Notes: generated by a model from the letters alone, not told the origin. Counted from the stretch's first letter, positions 8,609-17,571 are shown. The stretch: DNA of 64,000 nt from an uncultured Lachnospiraceae bacterium (GCA_951800685.1 CATOJY010000003.1:1-64000), one strand, 5' to 3'. Made by a program: numbers and translations.

Positions 8609-9457
8609 TCATCCCTTCACAGCGCCGTCTGCCATCCCCTTGATGATCTGCTTCTGAAAAAGAAGAAAGAAGACAAGCGCCGGTAAGATTGATAGTACCA
8701 GTGCCGGCATGATCAGATCCCACCGGTTCAGATAGGTACCGTAAAATACGCTCATAGATAACTGGATGGTCTTTAACCTCTCTGAATTGATCATAATCAA
8801 CGGCAGCATAAAGTCATTGAATACGCCAAGTATATTGATGATCGCCACTGTCGCCGTAATTGGTTTTAAGATTGGAAATACCACATAAAAGAAAGCCCTG
8901 AACTGACCACACCCATCGATCATCGCGGCCTCTTCCAGATCTTTGGGAACGCCTTTTATAAATCCGCAGTACAGAAAGACCGCCATTGGAAGAAGAAATC
9001 CCCAATACATGAAGATCATACCATATAGCGTATTTACAATATGCAGACTTCTTGCCACGATCACCACCGGCACCATCAATACCTGGAAAGGAATTGCCAT
9101 CGTGAAGAGAATTCCATAATAGATCACATTGCTTATCCTGTTCTTGACTCTTGTCACTTTATAAGCTGCCATAGAGGCAAAGAGAACAATGCCTGCCACT
9201 GACAAAACGGAGACGAGTACGGTATTGCCGAATTTTAGCAAAAAGTTCATTTTTGCAATCGCTTCCCGATAGTTCCCGAAGCTTAATCCTGTTGGAAGTG
9301 CAAGCATATCTGACAGGATCTCTCCATTGCTCTTAAAGCTGTTGATCAAGATGAGCAGCATTGGAAATACTACAAAGCACGCTGCCAAGGTAAGGATAAT
9401 TTCTATCATAAAAAGGCCCAGACCATATTTTTCTTTTGTTGTCGTTTGTTTTTTCAT
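8609..9457 (-). CDS. Carbohydrate ABC transporter permease, MalG/UgpE type
   Basis: The second membrane subunit of a CUT1 importer, 282 residues with six predicted transmembrane segments. The EAA loop, EAAMIDGCGQFRAFFYVVFPILKP, is present at about two thirds of the length and would contact the ATPase. It ends with the family-typical KQIIKGMADGAVKG. The start ATG overlaps the TGA of the upstream permease by one base, which implies translational coupling. No MsmX-like ATPase is encoded nearby, so a shared ATPase is likely, as in many Firmicute CUT1 systems. Confidence 0.95.
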   Translation of the reverse strand: MKKQTTTKEKYGLGLFMIEIILTLAACFVVFPMLLILINSFKSNGEILSDMLALPTGLSFGNYREAIAKMNFLLKFGNTVLVSVLSVAGIVLFASMAAYKVTRVKNRISNVIYYGILFTMAIPFQVLMVPVVIVARSLHIVNTLYGMIFMYWGFLLPMAVFLYCGFIKGVPKDLEEAAMIDGCGQFRAFFYVVFPILKPITATVAIINILGVFNDFMLPLIMINSERLKTIQLSMSVFYGTYLNRWDLIMPALVLSILPALVFFLLFQKQIIKGMADGAVKG

Positions 9458-10347
9458 CACATCTCTACCTCTTTTCTTCTTGTTACCCTCACCTGTGCAA
9501 TCGCTACGATTCCAATCACGATGGAGAAAATAACTGCTTTTGCGGAAGCATAGGATAATTGGTCTGCGTTAAACGCATCCAGAAAGATCTGGTAAGCGAT
9601 CGTCTTTGTTGTGCCATACGGACCGCCGGTTGTGAGCGAATAGTTCAGGTCGAATGCTTTTAGGCTGTTTACGATACTCAAAAACAGACAGATCGTGATG
9701 GAAGGACGGATCAAAGGAAGAATGATCTTAAAAAAACACGCCTTTGCGCCTGCCCCATCGATCTTCGCCGCTTCCAGAATATCCGACGGAACGTTCTGTA
9801 AGCCGGCAAGATAAATGATCATATAGTAGCCCGTTCCCTGCCATAGGCTGACGATGACCAACGATAAAAATGCTGTAACAGGATAGGCCAGCCAGTTTTT
9901 CTCGAAGATTCCAATTCCAACAGTCTTACCCATATATGGCATAAAGGTACCGATGATAAAATTCCACAAATATCCTACTGTTGCAGTTCCGATCACAATC
10001 GGCATAAAGTAAACTGCCCGAAGAATCCCTTTCAGCTTCAGGTTCCTGTTTAGCAATATTGCCAGCATAAGACCTAAAATATTGTAACTTATGACCATAA
10101 CCAACGCATACTTCAAGGTAAATCCAATGGTGCCCACAAATGCTTTATCCGATAATGCATTGCTGTAATTTCTGATCCCTACAAAATGAGAGCTGATACT
10201 GATACCATTCCAGTCACGGAAGGAATAATAGATTCCAATGAAAAGCGGCACAAATACAAAGAGTATGGTGAGCAGAATTGCCGGTGCCACAAATACAGTA
10301 TAGATCAGATTGTTTTTTGTTTTAAGGGTGGTCCTGTCTGTATTCAT
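9457..10347 (-). CDS. Sugar ABC transporter permease, MalF/UgpA type
   Basis: The first membrane subunit of the same CUT1 importer, 296 residues with six transmembrane segments and an EAA loop (EAAKIDGAGAKACFFKIILP). The ATG at 10347 has GAGGAG 6 nt upstream; the frame stays open 35 codons further, but that extension looks non-coding. It lies 65 nt after the binding-protein gene and is coupled to the next permease. Confidence 0.95.
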   Translation of the reverse strand: MNTDRTTLKTKNNLIYTVFVAPAILLTILFVFVPLFIGIYYSFRDWNGISISSHFVGIRNYSNALSDKAFVGTIGFTLKYALVMVISYNILGLMLAILLNRNLKLKGILRAVYFMPIVIGTATVGYLWNFIIGTFMPYMGKTVGIGIFEKNWLAYPVTAFLSLVIVSLWQGTGYYMIIYLAGLQNVPSDILEAAKIDGAGAKACFFKIILPLIRPSITICLFLSIVNSLKAFDLNYSLTTGGPYGTTKTIAYQIFLDAFNADQLSYASAKAVIFSIVIGIVAIAQVRVTRRKEVEM

Positions 10348-10412
10348 TCTTTTCTCCTCGAATAGGAAAACTGCTATGATTTTTGCGCACAGCAGTCTTC
10401 CTGTTGCTGTAT

Positions 10413-11720
10413 TTATTCGGTTACAGAAGAAGATGCTGCTCTGCTGTCCCACAACTGTTGCAGCGCTGTGCAGGTTGCTCCTCTGTCAGATGCGCCTGCC
10501 GCATAGGCCTGCAGTGGTTCCGCCTGGTCTGTATTAAATCCAGAAGGCCATTCCTCCACGCCAAATCCGTCAAAGGCCATCCCATCAGCCACATAACGGT
10601 TCATATCGATATTCAATGCACCAAGTTCTGACACATCCAGCGTATCATAGGGCGCAACAATGCTCATCTGTTCGATCATGTATTCCTGTGCGTGGTCTAC
10701 AAACCACTGTAAAAAATCCTTAGCCGCTTCTTCCTGTTTGGAAGTATTGGAAATACTCAAAAATCTTGTGGTCGATACCTGAAGCTTCGTCTGGCTGGCA
10801 TCATCTGTCAGCGGAACCGCGAACAATCCAATGTTCATATCGGGATTGATACTGGCGATCGTATCGGTATGCCAGGTTCCCTGTTTGATCATGGCGATTT
10901 CTCCCTTTGCGAAAGAATTTGCCTGATCGTCATAATGATATCCCACAGATTCAACGCCCCATCCATAATCCAGGGTCAGATCATAGAAATTAAAGAAATC
11001 ATCCATATACTTCATATCAGAAAAGCTTTCTTCTTTAGCGGACAGCCTTTGTGCGGTTTCCGAAGCGCCTTCGTAGGTAAAGGGAATCCCCAGGATATGC
11101 ATCAGAAATCCCCAATCGCCCCATGCCTCTCCAAATGGCTGGATCCCTGCACTCTGCAATTTCTCACATACCTCTTCCAGTTCGCTGATCGTCTGTGGAA
11201 TCTCTGTGATTCCTGCCTGCTCGAATAGATCCTTATTATAAATGATCCCACTGCCCTCCATTGCATAGGGAAGGCCATATACTTTTCCTTCCCAGGATCC
11301 GCCGTTTAAAGAAGCTTCGTATACATGTTCTGTCCATGATTCTCCGGAAAGATCTACACATCTCTCATACCAGGTATCATAATCGCCACACTGCAGATCA
11401 ATGATATCCGGCGCTTCTCCGGAGGCAAACCGTGCCTTTAATACCGTGTATGGCTCATCACCTGGAATCTCCCATTCCAGTGTGACTCCTGTCTCTTCTT
11501 TGTAATCCTGGCAGAGTTTCTCTACCATATCTGTATATTGTGCCGTTCCCTGGTACACAGTCAGTACAATATCCTCGTCTTTTTCTGTGCTGTTCCCAGC
11601 CGCTTCCTTCCCATCTCCCGGCTCTGTCGTCTCACCTTGTGCAGTGTTGCCGCATGCTGTAAGAAGTGATACGATCATCGTCATTGCTGTAAGATACGGC
11701 GCTATTTTTCTGGCTTTCAT
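10413..11720 (-). CDS. Sugar ABC transporter substrate-binding lipoprotein, family 1
   Basis: A 435-residue extracellular binding protein. The signal peptide ends in the lipobox LTAC (Cys at about residue 23), followed by a Thr/Glu/Asp/Gly linker. The rest is SBP_bac_1-like, with TVYQGTAQYTDMVEKL and the GSGIIYNKDLFEQAGI stretch common to sugar binders. The ATG at 11720 is supported by GGAGG 7 nt upstream. It is the first gene of an operon with two permeases, the deacetylase and the MBL-fold protein. A direct-repeat element with a matched -10 lies upstream at 11788-11853, next to the YesMN genes that probably control it. Confidence 0.95.
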   Translation of the reverse strand: MKARKIAPYLTAMTMIVSLLTACGNTAQGETTEPGDGKEAAGNSTEKDEDIVLTVYQGTAQYTDMVEKLCQDYKEETGVTLEWEIPGDEPYTVLKARFASGEAPDIIDLQCGDYDTWYERCVDLSGESWTEHVYEASLNGGSWEGKVYGLPYAMEGSGIIYNKDLFEQAGITEIPQTISELEEVCEKLQSAGIQPFGEAWGDWGFLMHILGIPFTYEGASETAQRLSAKEESFSDMKYMDDFFNFYDLTLDYGWGVESVGYHYDDQANSFAKGEIAMIKQGTWHTDTIASINPDMNIGLFAVPLTDDASQTKLQVSTTRFLSISNTSKQEEAAKDFLQWFVDHAQEYMIEQMSIVAPYDTLDVSELGALNIDMNRYVADGMAFDGFGVEEWPSGFNTDQAEPLQAYAAGASDRGATCTALQQLWDSRAASSSVTE

Positions 11721-11787
11721 ATTATTTCCTCCATCGTTCGAATATTTGTTCACAGGTCTTAGTATTTATCTCCTGTCTGATAATTTC

Positions 11788-11793
11788 ATTCTA
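11788..11793 (-). promoter_or_regulatory. -10 box of the ABC/deacetylase operon
   Basis: TAGAAT on the minus strand, 32 nt beyond the proximal half-site at 11826. The kinase gene shows TAAAAT 31 nt beyond its own half-site. Neither has a good -35, as expected for activator-dependent promoters. Confidence 0.5.
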
Positions 11794-11825
11794 AGCTCTG
11801 TGCAGCAATCTCTCTACGGAAGATC

Positions 11826-11853
11826 CGAACCACTTTCCAGCACAATTTGAAAC
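11826..11853 (-). promoter_or_regulatory. Direct-repeat activator site upstream of the ABC operon
   Basis: On the minus strand the element reads GTTTCA-N16-GGTTCG, two half-sites 22 bp apart. The inner part includes CAGCAC (plus-strand sense, 11838-11843). The element upstream of the histidine kinase gene (15209-15236) has the same half-sites, the same spacing and the same CAGCAC at the same place. Two helical turns between half-sites suits an AraC-type response regulator dimer. Confidence 0.65.
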
Positions 11854-11858
11854 TTTAT

Positions 11859-12542
11859 CTATTCAGAGCGTTCTCTTCTATACTGTGCAGGTGATTGACC
11901 AGTGTACTTCTTAAAGACTCTTCCGAAATAATTCTCATCTTCATAACCGACGATCTCTCCGACCTGGGCCACACTTTTTTCTCCGGCTTTAAGCAGCTCA
12001 CATGCCTTTTCCATGCGTACTTCCATAATCGAATTGACAACCGTCTTATGATATTTCGCCTTAAAAATACGCGCCACATATTGAGGAGTCTGGTAGAAAT
12101 CTGCTGCGATCGTAGAAAGCGTGATATTTTCAGCATAATGTTCTTTGATATAAGAATAAATTCTGTCTGCTGGTTCCTCTTTGCTCCTGAAACTGCTCAT
12201 AAGGGTATCTAGGCGTTTCAACGTTTCCATTTCCCACAGATCAATATCATTGATCCACAAAGACAATGGTTCCAGTTTGTTGTCCTGTTCCTGCTGGGAG
12301 GCGATTCTGTGCAGCAGCAGATTCATATCTGCAGTACAGTTTTGCAGTTCCTGCAGCCTTAAGTCGGTACTCTTTAAAGAAAGACAGTAATCTTCTATGA
12401 TTTCCCGTAGTCTATCGCCATCTTTCTGCCTCATTGCACTTACAATACGCAGCTCCAGAGTGAGTACACTATTTCTCTGTACAGTATCTGGTTCTATTAC
12501 AGAAGCAGGCATACTGCAGCCCCAGACATTTCGCTGCCGCAA
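11859..12542 (-). CDS. YesN-like response regulator, C-terminal AraC DNA-binding fragment
   Basis: This is the downstream part of a broken gene. It carries the end of the central domain and a complete AraC-type double helix-turn-helix (NITLSTIAADFYQTPQYVARIFK and VAQVGEIVGYEDENYFGRVFKK, ending TGQSPAQYRRE). It is in the same frame as the receiver fragment and separated from it only by TAA at 12555-12557 and four codons. No ribosome site precedes the TTG at 12542 or the ATG at 12512, so independent translation is doubtful. The DNA-binding part looks undamaged, so the break is recent, suppressed, or a base error in the sequence. Confidence 0.8.
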   Translation of the reverse strand: MRQRNVWGCSMPASVIEPDTVQRNSVLTLELRIVSAMRQKDGDRLREIIEDYCLSLKSTDLRLQELQNCTADMNLLLHRIASQQEQDNKLEPLSLWINDIDLWEMETLKRLDTLMSSFRSKEEPADRIYSYIKEHYAENITLSTIAADFYQTPQYVARIFKAKYHKTVVNSIMEVRMEKACELLKAGEKSVAQVGEIVGYEDENYFGRVFKKYTGQSPAQYRRERSE

Positions 12543-12554
12543 AAGCCCGTTCTG

Positions 12555-13400
12555 TTAATGGATTGTTCTTCCTAGATCTAATAAGGACACAGGCTCCAGG
12601 CTCACTACAAAGGTAATGTCAAGCCCGATCGTATTTTTGATCTTCTTCTCGAAGATTTTCATCTTTTCTGTCACTCTAAAAGGATTTGCCTCGTTCTCCT
12701 GCAGGAAAAACTGCCAATTAAAATCATCGATTGCAATCTCCTGTTTAAATAGATAAGTTTTGAAAACATCCCGCAAGACATTTCCTATTGTAAAAAAGAA
12801 GAGATCCTTGTCGCCTTCATACCGCTCTTCTATGATCGCTCCCGCATTCCGGTTTAGAACAGACACTAGTAAGAAACGCTCTTCTTTGGATGCTCCTAAC
12901 TTCCCAAAAGCCGACAGTATCTGTTCTGATGCAACGTTTTCTTCTCTGCAGAAATTTTGCAGTACCTGAACTGCCATAGCAAGTCCCATCTGTTCATGCT
13001 GCCTGTTCTTGACAGCATCTTCCTTTTCCCCCTGGATTCTCATAATTGCTTTTTCTATTGCATTTACTAATGTCTCCCGGTTAAACGGTTTTAGAATATA
13101 GTCGACACCATTAGCCAGTAAGGCCGCGTGCACATACTGGAAATCACTGTAGCCGCTGATCGCGACCACCTGAATTCTGATTTGTCTTTCCACAATCTCA
13201 TGCAGAAGTTCCCTGCCGCCCATTACCGGCATTTCCATATCACAGAGCAGAAGTTTCGGTTTCCTGTCTTCGATGATCTGCAGAGCCTCCTTTCCGTTTT
13301 GCGCATAGAAGACCTCTGTTACGCCATAATTCTCCCAATCGATCATGAATTCAATGGCTTCCCGCATGTGAATTTCATCATCAGCAATTATCACTCTCAT
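12555..13400 (-). CDS. YesN-like response regulator, N-terminal receiver fragment
   Basis: The first 281 residues of a response regulator: receiver domain with acidic pair D7/D8, phospho-acceptor D54 (LLCDMEMP) and Lys in DYILKPF, then the central domain usual in YesN-type proteins. The frame ends at TAA (12555-12557), but the same frame continues with an intact AraC-type domain. A CAA to TAA change would restore a 512-residue protein, the usual size. The start overlaps the end of the kinase gene by 20 nt, the normal yesM-yesN coupling. As it stands the product can be phosphorylated but cannot bind DNA. Confidence 0.85.
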   Translation of the reverse strand: MRVIIADDEIHMREAIEFMIDWENYGVTEVFYAQNGKEALQIIEDRKPKLLLCDMEMPVMGGRELLHEIVERQIRIQVVAISGYSDFQYVHAALLANGVDYILKPFNRETLVNAIEKAIMRIQGEKEDAVKNRQHEQMGLAMAVQVLQNFCREENVASEQILSAFGKLGASKEERFLLVSVLNRNAGAIIEERYEGDKDLFFFTIGNVLRDVFKTYLFKQEIAIDDFNWQFFLQENEANPFRVTEKMKIFEKKIKNTIGLDITFVVSLEPVSLLDLGRTIH

Positions 13401-15138
13401 GATGTTCCCTTTCTTTTCCTTTCAAAACCACAAGTTCAACCATCGTCTCCACTTCTGGAATACTTCTGATCTCCCAGCGGAATCTTTCCCCATAATAGAT
13501 ACTGCATCGCTGCAACACATTCAACAAGCCAATTCCATGATCTGAATTAGACAGAAACCCATAGTTGTCATAATCCTCTTTCAACTTTTGGATCTGCTCT
13601 GCACGCATGCCGGCTCCATTGTCAATAACACGGATCAGATATTGCTCTGCTTTCTCCACGATGGAGATCATGATATTTCCCATACCGTCTTTTTGGTCTA
13701 TTCCGTGTTTAATACTGTTTTCTACGGGCGGTTGAAGGATCATCTTGGGGATCAGCAGACTGCCGGTTTTCTCTGAACAGTGTATGATAAAATGCAGCCG
13801 GCCGGCAAACCGCCCTTCCTGTAGTGCAATGTAATTCTCCAGATGTCTTAATTCTTTCTTGAGCGTAACAACATCATCTCCGGTGTTCATTGTATACTGG
13901 AACAGTTCTCCAAGTTGTGTCAGCTGCCTTGACACTTCCGGGCAATGTCCTTTTAAAGCGGTGGTACTGATATATTGCAGCATATTGTATAGAAAATGCG
14001 GATTGATCTGTGCCTGCAGCATATGAAACCGGGATCTTGTGACTTCTAATTGATAACGGTAATTCTTGTTAATTAATTCATCCAAGCTTGTCATCATCTC
14101 TGCATACTGATTTTCCAACATACCAAGTTCGTCTTTTCGGTTTGTCTCAGATTTGTATACAAATTCCGGTTTCTGTTTGACCATTTTCATATTGTGCAGC
14201 ATCCTTCTGACTGGGGAAATGAACAGATTAAACACCAGAAAAAGAAATAAGACCGATACTGCCAGTAGACAGCCCTGTACTGCGATCGCTCCAAGCACCA
14301 CCCGCTTTGCAGGATCCGCAAACCAGTGGTCATGCACGAACATAAGAAGCCGGATCTCTGTCCCCTTATAGAAATCCCTTTTCAGAAAAAACATGCCCTC
14401 TGCACCGTCAAGCCTGCCCTTCGCATATTGGTGATCTAGAAGCGCTTTTTCATCGTAGTCTGCCTCCAGAAAAGGAACGGATGTGTAAGCCAGTTCTTTC
14501 CCACCTTCTCCTAAGTATGCCATCACGGCGCTATCCTTATATTGCCCACATAGTGTCTCAGCTAAATCCTGCATCTCCTTGTTATCCACGTAGATGCGCA
14601 TGCTTACTATCGTGTCATAAGCTGGTACGTTCTGGAGATCCGCATGGTAGATGAGAAATGCTGGTTTTTTGGCTTCATCTTTTCCCACCTGAAACATTTC
14701 TCCGTTTGGTTCCGGATCCTGGTATTGGCCAATTCTTTTTCTATTATGGTCATCGGCATAGATTCCTTCAATGATTTCTCCGTTTTGGCAGTACATGACA
14801 ACACGAAATACGGAAGAATTCCTGTCGCTGACAGATTTTCCATAGTTACGGATCACATAACGCTCCATATCGGTAAAAGGCGTTTGGAGACTCAAGATCC
14901 TGACCACATCTGGATGTTCATATAAGTTCAGCGGCGCCTGTTCAATCTGCCTGATCTTCCCTTTGGCCTGCTCCATGCCAATCTCCATCCTGTTCTCATT
15001 CCAGTCAATGATCTGCTGCTGGATCATATAATAATTCTGCCGGTATGCTATCACATTGGATACAATACTCGGCAGAATGATAACCAGCATCACTAACAGG
15101 ATTAGCTTCGAAAAAAGACTGTTTCTGATTTTCTCCAT
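13381..15138 (-). CDS. YesM-like sensor histidine kinase
   Basis: A 585-residue membrane kinase. A transmembrane helix at about 8-30, an extracellular sensor region of about 250 residues, a second helix at about 281-308, then a HAMP-like segment. The His_kinase domain has QAQINPHFLYNML with phospho-acceptor H381, and the ATP-binding part shows N (PVENSIKHG), DNGAGM and HGIGLLNV. This is the sugar-sensing kinase type usually paired with a YesN regulator and a CUT1 importer. Both lie downstream. GAGGG precedes the ATG by 7 nt. A direct-repeat element at 15209-15236 suggests autoregulation. Confidence 0.95.
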   Translation of the reverse strand: MEKIRNSLFSKLILLVMLVIILPSIVSNVIAYRQNYYMIQQQIIDWNENRMEIGMEQAKGKIRQIEQAPLNLYEHPDVVRILSLQTPFTDMERYVIRNYGKSVSDRNSSVFRVVMYCQNGEIIEGIYADDHNRKRIGQYQDPEPNGEMFQVGKDEAKKPAFLIYHADLQNVPAYDTIVSMRIYVDNKEMQDLAETLCGQYKDSAVMAYLGEGGKELAYTSVPFLEADYDEKALLDHQYAKGRLDGAEGMFFLKRDFYKGTEIRLLMFVHDHWFADPAKRVVLGAIAVQGCLLAVSVLFLFLVFNLFISPVRRMLHNMKMVKQKPEFVYKSETNRKDELGMLENQYAEMMTSLDELINKNYRYQLEVTRSRFHMLQAQINPHFLYNMLQYISTTALKGHCPEVSRQLTQLGELFQYTMNTGDDVVTLKKELRHLENYIALQEGRFAGRLHFIIHCSEKTGSLLIPKMILQPPVENSIKHGIDQKDGMGNIMISIVEKAEQYLIRVIDNGAGMRAEQIQKLKEDYDNYGFLSNSDHGIGLLNVLQRCSIYYGERFRWEIRSIPEVETMVELVVLKGKEREHHESDNC

Positions 15139-15171
15139 GGCAATACCCTCTGCATATCATAAATGATGTCC

Positions 15172-15177
15172 ATTTTA
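15172..15177 (-). promoter_or_regulatory. -10 box of the kinase gene
   Basis: TAAAAT on the minus strand, 31 nt beyond the proximal half-site at 15209. The distance matches the ABC operon promoter within one base. The -35 position (about 15200-15195) is poor, and it falls within the terminator of the preceding gene. Confidence 0.45.
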
Positions 15178-15186
15178 TCACATTAC

Positions 15187-15241
15187 ACACAAAAAACCAG
15201 GGACAATCTGAACCTGATTTCAGCACGATTTGAACCCTGGT
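15187..15241 (-). terminator. Intrinsic terminator of the GT39-like gene
   Basis: On the minus strand, ACCAGGG (15241-15235) pairs with CCCTGGT (15202-15196), followed by TTTTTTGTGTG. The gene ending at 15252 lies directly upstream. The 32-nt loop contains the direct-repeat regulatory element of the kinase gene, so terminator and operator are nested. Confidence 0.75.
15209..15236 (-). promoter_or_regulatory. Direct-repeat activator site upstream of the kinase gene
   Basis: TGAACC (15209-15214) and TGAACC (15231-15236) on the plus strand, that is GGTTCA-N16-GGTTCA on the coding strand. CAGCAC lies between them at 15221-15226. It aligns without gaps with the element at 11826-11853. The likely binder is the YesN-like regulator. 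Confidence 0.65.
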
Positions 15242-15251
15242 AATATTTGTT

Positions 15252-17459
15252 CTATTCTATCGTTTCCTGCAGCGGGATCACCACAAACTCTGTCTTTTCC
15301 TTCCCTGTAAGCCCAGCCGCCAGCTTGCGTGTCACGCTTTCCTTGTACTCGCCGGATTCTAACATCGCTTCGGCAAACTCCGCGCGGATGCACAGATGGT
15401 CGGAACCATAATAGGTGTTCTGCAGATCCGCAAACTCATCTCCCGGTGTGATCATTCCTTCCACCACATCTGGACGATAATAGGAAGAGCGGAAATCAAT
15501 ATCGTTAAAGATGATCACTGACTTTTGTGGAACTCCCTGATAGGCCGTTTCCCACTGTTCTTCCAGCGCAAGATAATAATTATCTTTCCGGTCCATGCCG
15601 CCGTTTGCAAAGACAGACCAGACTGCAGCAAACACAAGCAATGTCACCATTCCTGCAAAGTAACGAAATCCCTTTGTGCCCCGGAGATAAGGGAGTAGGA
15701 GTCCAATCAAGGCAATGCACAACAGGAATGTTGCTGGTTCGAAGAAACGGAAATAGAAACTGTCCATGGAAGACACATACCGGATGCCGATAAAGACCAC
15801 ATCATAGACCACCGCCGTAACGATCAATACAGACTCTCTTGTAAAGCGCCTGCAGTTTGCAGCGATCAGCCAGCCAATCCCAGCCAGAATACCTACTACC
15901 GCAAACACCTTGATCTGATACGGGAATCCCTCTATCAACTCCGGAATCTGCATGGAAAAGATATTGAAAAATTCCGTCAACAGACTCTCGATCAGGTCGT
16001 CCGTCAGGATCCTGTAATCATCCCACCACATGGTACGGCTTACGCCGGATGCCATGCCGTTCTTCACTTTATTTACAAAAAGATAAGCTAGACTTAAGAT
16101 ACCGGATATAAAAGCGGTGGCCGTCAATCTGACAAGTTTGGACAAGTCGGCCTGCATTTTTTTGCGCCGGTAGGCGGCAAACAGGGCAAGCAGATAACAT
16201 CCCACCACAATCCAAACGAAGACTCCGTAATATCTTGTCAAAAAACAACATAATCCCATAATGCCTAAAGAGATATACCAGCCAATCGATGACTGCTCTT
16301 CCCGCAGTATCTTTGCTAAAATCAGAGCAAAACAGAAGAGAAACAAAATAAAAGGAATTTCACTCCATGTATAGTAGCTCAGATTCAGATAACCGATATT
16401 GGTCAGGCACAGGCTATACAGCCAGGCGTCTTTGCCAAAGCATCTGCGCATCAGCAACAGAAGAAGGCCGGCAGTCAGCATTGCCACGATCTTGGATGCC
16501 AGATAAGCCTCTGTACCAGTGACAAGCATCACGGCTGCAATCAACACAGGATATAGGATGGGCCAGTTGGCGAACCAGGTATCATATCCTGCAAGTCCAT
16601 CATAAGAGAATCCATTGCCTGCTGCAAGATTGACTGCTTCCCGCAGATATCCTGTAGAATCCGCAGAAATATAAGCGCCTTTCAGATAAGCCCTGGAATA
16701 GATACTGATACAGATAGTACCGAATAAAATCAGCAGAAAAAGATCACTGCCGTGTTTTTTGGCGAAGATATCAAATCTGCTTTGGGCATGACAGACCACT
16801 GTCCATATTCTCTGCCATCCTGCCCAGATACAGAGCAGACCCACAGCAGCAAACAGGAAAGAAAGAGGTACCGAATAATAAAAAATATCTCCATAGGTGA
16901 TGCGGATTGGTTCTACCCGGTTAATTCCCATAGAAATACCACACTCCAGCACTTCCCCGTTCTTGATGACTTGTTCATAGAAAGGCAGCAAATCTCCTTT
17001 TTCGGCGGGCACCTGCATAAAATACGGGGAACTTCCGTCTGCAAAAACAGAGATCCGATATGTCTGTCCAGCTATAAAAGAGGCCTCTCCTGAAATTAGA
17101 AACCATTTCCCTGGAGTGATCGTCTCTACCGGAATCACCTGATTCATAAGAACATTGGACGAGTCATCCGTCAACGTAAAGCGCACGGTACCTCTGCTGT
17201 CCTGTGCAATATTTACCAGAAGAACCTGAAATCCGCTGCTTTGGAAATCCTCTTTTGCCGTCAGAGAGACTTCTAATGTCTCGCCTTTCTCACAAGTGAC
17301 ATATACCGGATCTGGGTTGATCTGTGGCAGAATCTCTGTTGTCGCCATTCCGTTCTGTGCTGTATGTGTCAGTACAAGCATAACTGCGCCCAACAAGATA
17401 CACACAATAAAGCTATAGATTATTTTTCTAATGATTGCTTTTTTCATTTGAATAACCAT
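15252..17459 (-). CDS. GT39-like polytopic membrane glycosyltransferase
   Basis: A 735-residue membrane protein. After one N-terminal helix there is a beta-rich extracytoplasmic part (about 35-190), then about ten transmembrane helices. The first loop of the helical part has the acidic stretch SADSTGYLREAVNLAAGNG, at the place where GT39/PMT-type enzymes hold their catalytic acids. Such enzymes move a sugar from a lipid carrier to a target outside the membrane. It follows genes for a flavoprotein and a GT2 enzyme that could make the lipid-linked donor. Start choice is open: ATG at 17459 or 17447, neither with a good ribosome site. The acceptor is unknown. Confidence 0.75.
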   Translation of the reverse strand: MVIQMKKAIIRKIIYSFIVCILLGAVMLVLTHTAQNGMATTEILPQINPDPVYVTCEKGETLEVSLTAKEDFQSSGFQVLLVNIAQDSRGTVRFTLTDDSSNVLMNQVIPVETITPGKWFLISGEASFIAGQTYRISVFADGSSPYFMQVPAEKGDLLPFYEQVIKNGEVLECGISMGINRVEPIRITYGDIFYYSVPLSFLFAAVGLLCIWAGWQRIWTVVCHAQSRFDIFAKKHGSDLFLLILFGTICISIYSRAYLKGAYISADSTGYLREAVNLAAGNGFSYDGLAGYDTWFANWPILYPVLIAAVMLVTGTEAYLASKIVAMLTAGLLLLLMRRCFGKDAWLYSLCLTNIGYLNLSYYTWSEIPFILFLFCFALILAKILREEQSSIGWYISLGIMGLCCFLTRYYGVFVWIVVGCYLLALFAAYRRKKMQADLSKLVRLTATAFISGILSLAYLFVNKVKNGMASGVSRTMWWDDYRILTDDLIESLLTEFFNIFSMQIPELIEGFPYQIKVFAVVGILAGIGWLIAANCRRFTRESVLIVTAVVYDVVFIGIRYVSSMDSFYFRFFEPATFLLCIALIGLLLPYLRGTKGFRYFAGMVTLLVFAAVWSVFANGGMDRKDNYYLALEEQWETAYQGVPQKSVIIFNDIDFRSSYYRPDVVEGMITPGDEFADLQNTYYGSDHLCIRAEFAEAMLESGEYKESVTRKLAAGLTGKEKTEFVVIPLQETIE

Positions 17460-17571
17460 GCCTTTCTATTCAACCTGCAAGGCTGCAGTTACAACACATA
17501 AGCCTGTAGTCTATCTTTTATCCAGGACACTTTCCAAAGTGCAGTCCTCATCAATACGAAATTCCCTGGAG

